A DNA stretch of 64,000 nucleotides, taken from contig NC_010718.1 in NCBI RefSeq assembly GCF_000020005.1, positions 2,066,001 through 2,130,000 on the forward strand, given 5' to 3'. Both the position numbers and the translations under genes were made by a program. Shown piece after piece: positions 63,349 to 64,000 of this stretch; position 1 is the stretch's first letter, and every line of letters starts with the position of its first letter. This DNA is from Natranaerobius thermophilus JW/NM-WN-LF (GTDB lineage: Bacteria > Bacillota > Natranaerobiia > Natranaerobiales > Natranaerobiaceae). Under the pieces are notes generated by a model. That model was not told the DNA's origin, did no database searches, and saw nothing but the letters and a program-made list of their open reading frames with translations.

Positions 63349-64000
63349 CTAAGTATTCATTATAGCTTGAATTTTTTCAGCCGCACCCTCGTCTGTAACT
63401 AAAATATCACAGAGTCCAGTTTCCAACATGGCTAAAATCGCTACTGCCTTTTTATTGCCTCCCGAAACGGCCATTACATTATCAATATTTTCTAAATCAT
63501 ATAAACTTATTCCTACAGTATTTACTTTTTCGACTAATCTGCCATATCTGTCAAGATAAAAGCCAAAAGCTTCACCAACTACCCCCTGATTTAGGAGGCG
63601 TTCAATCCTTTCACGAGATAATCCCCTTCTTTCGGCCATTTCCTCAGCTACTCCAATCCCATGTACAAGTATGTCTGCATTTTTGATTTTAGTTACGATT
63701 TCTTTGATTTTTGGTTCCTTTAATAGCATATCCAAGGAATCTTTTCCTACTTCGTCAGGAACGTGGAGCATGCGGTAATTACCATTAAATTTATCTGCAA
63801 GTTTAGCCGCCACTGTGTTTGCCTGAATTTCTACTCGTTCACCCAAGCCGCCACGAGCTGGTAAAATAGTAATATCTTGACTTTTAGATTTTTGAGGTGC
63901 CATTTTAGCCAGTTCAGCTAGAGTAGTGCCTCCAGCTACGGAAACTACATCGCCGGATGATAATAGTTTCCAAAGAGTCTTGGCAGCTACGGCTCCCATC
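63349..64000 (-). CDS. cggR: Central glycolytic genes regulator CggR (C-terminal part)
   Basis: About 216 residues of a SorC/DeoR-type sugar-binding domain are visible; the DNA-binding N-terminus lies beyond the window. VVSVAGGTTLAELAKM, LPARGGLGERVEIQANTVAA, HGIGVAEEMAERRGLSRERI and VMAVSGGNKKAVAILAMLET are typical CggR blocks, and the sugar phosphate ligand (fructose-1,6-bisphosphate in Bacillus) binds here. It heads the pgk-tpiA-gpmI-eno-secG operon and should repress it. Confidence 0.93.
   Translation of the reverse strand, partial: MGAVAAKTLWKLLSSGDVVSVAGGTTLAELAKMAPQKSKSQDITILPARGGLGERVEIQANTVAAKLADKFNGNYRMLHVPDEVGKDSLDMLLKEPKIKEIVTKIKNADILVHGIGVAEEMAERRGLSRERIERLLNQGVVGEAFGFYLDRYGRLVEKVNTVGISLYDLENIDNVMAVSGGNKKAVAILAMLETGLCDILVTDEGAAEKIQAIMNT

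Overview
This window looks like a chromosomal segment of an AT-rich, low-GC Gram-positive, spore-forming anaerobe. The evidence is strong AGGAGG ribosome sites, many TTG/GTG starts, two spore-coat-like proteins, lipoprotein-anchored binding proteins, CggR- and HisZ/HisG-type gene sets, a sodium:alanine symporter, a membrane pyrophosphatase and very acidic exported lipoproteins. A halo-alkaliphilic clostridial lineage such as the Natranaerobiales would fit, but that is inference.

Layout. 1-4.0 kb: MarR fragment, DUF441 protein and a tripartite tricarboxylate transporter. 4.0-17.3 kb: housekeeping and accessory genes, including 2'-5' RNA ligase-like ThpR, two spore coat proteins, an archaeal-type radical SAM protein, prolyl oligopeptidase, an encapsulin nanocompartment with its ferritin cargo, dUTPase, an alanine symporter, a diguanylate cyclase and GshA. 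17.3-37.6 kb: a 20.26-kb Tn7-like transposon. 37.6-48.3 kb: ssrA-smpB, the histidine operon, pgi, pfkA and glucokinase. 48.7-52.1 kb: two flavin-binding lipoproteins around tRNA-Ala and a decayed serine-recombinase element. 52.2-64 kb: rnr, an HD hydrolase, an esterase, pyrophosphatase, secG and the glycolytic operon eno-gpmI-tpiA-pgk-cggR.

The main find is the transposon. Its ends read TGTGACTTGAACC at 17303 and the inverse at 37562, bounded by the 5-bp target duplication GTAGC. Seven related 20-bp repeats (four left, three right) look like transposase binding sites. Joining the flanks restores a 13-bp hairpin that was the rho-independent terminator of ssrA (tmRNA), with the insertion in its loop, 29 bp past the tmRNA CCA end. 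This parallels Tn7 insertion in the glmS terminator. The element encodes a TnsA-TnsB fusion, TnsC and a TniQ/TnsD-type target selector. No CRISPR array or cas gene was seen. Cargo includes a type I restriction-modification operon with an EVE-like protein and a nuclease-like protein, a divergent HTH regulator with a perfect 26-bp palindrome in its promoter, a DUF2321 protein and an unknown three-gene operon with two membrane proteins.

Two identical-length (1257 bp) IS3-family copies, in opposite orientation, have landed inside the element. One splits tniQ and the other splits the first gene of the unknown operon. In both cases removing the IS plus one target duplication restores the reading frame, so the transposon is probably now immobile. 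The right end supplies hairpin sequences that resemble the terminator it destroyed, which may keep ssrA terminated.
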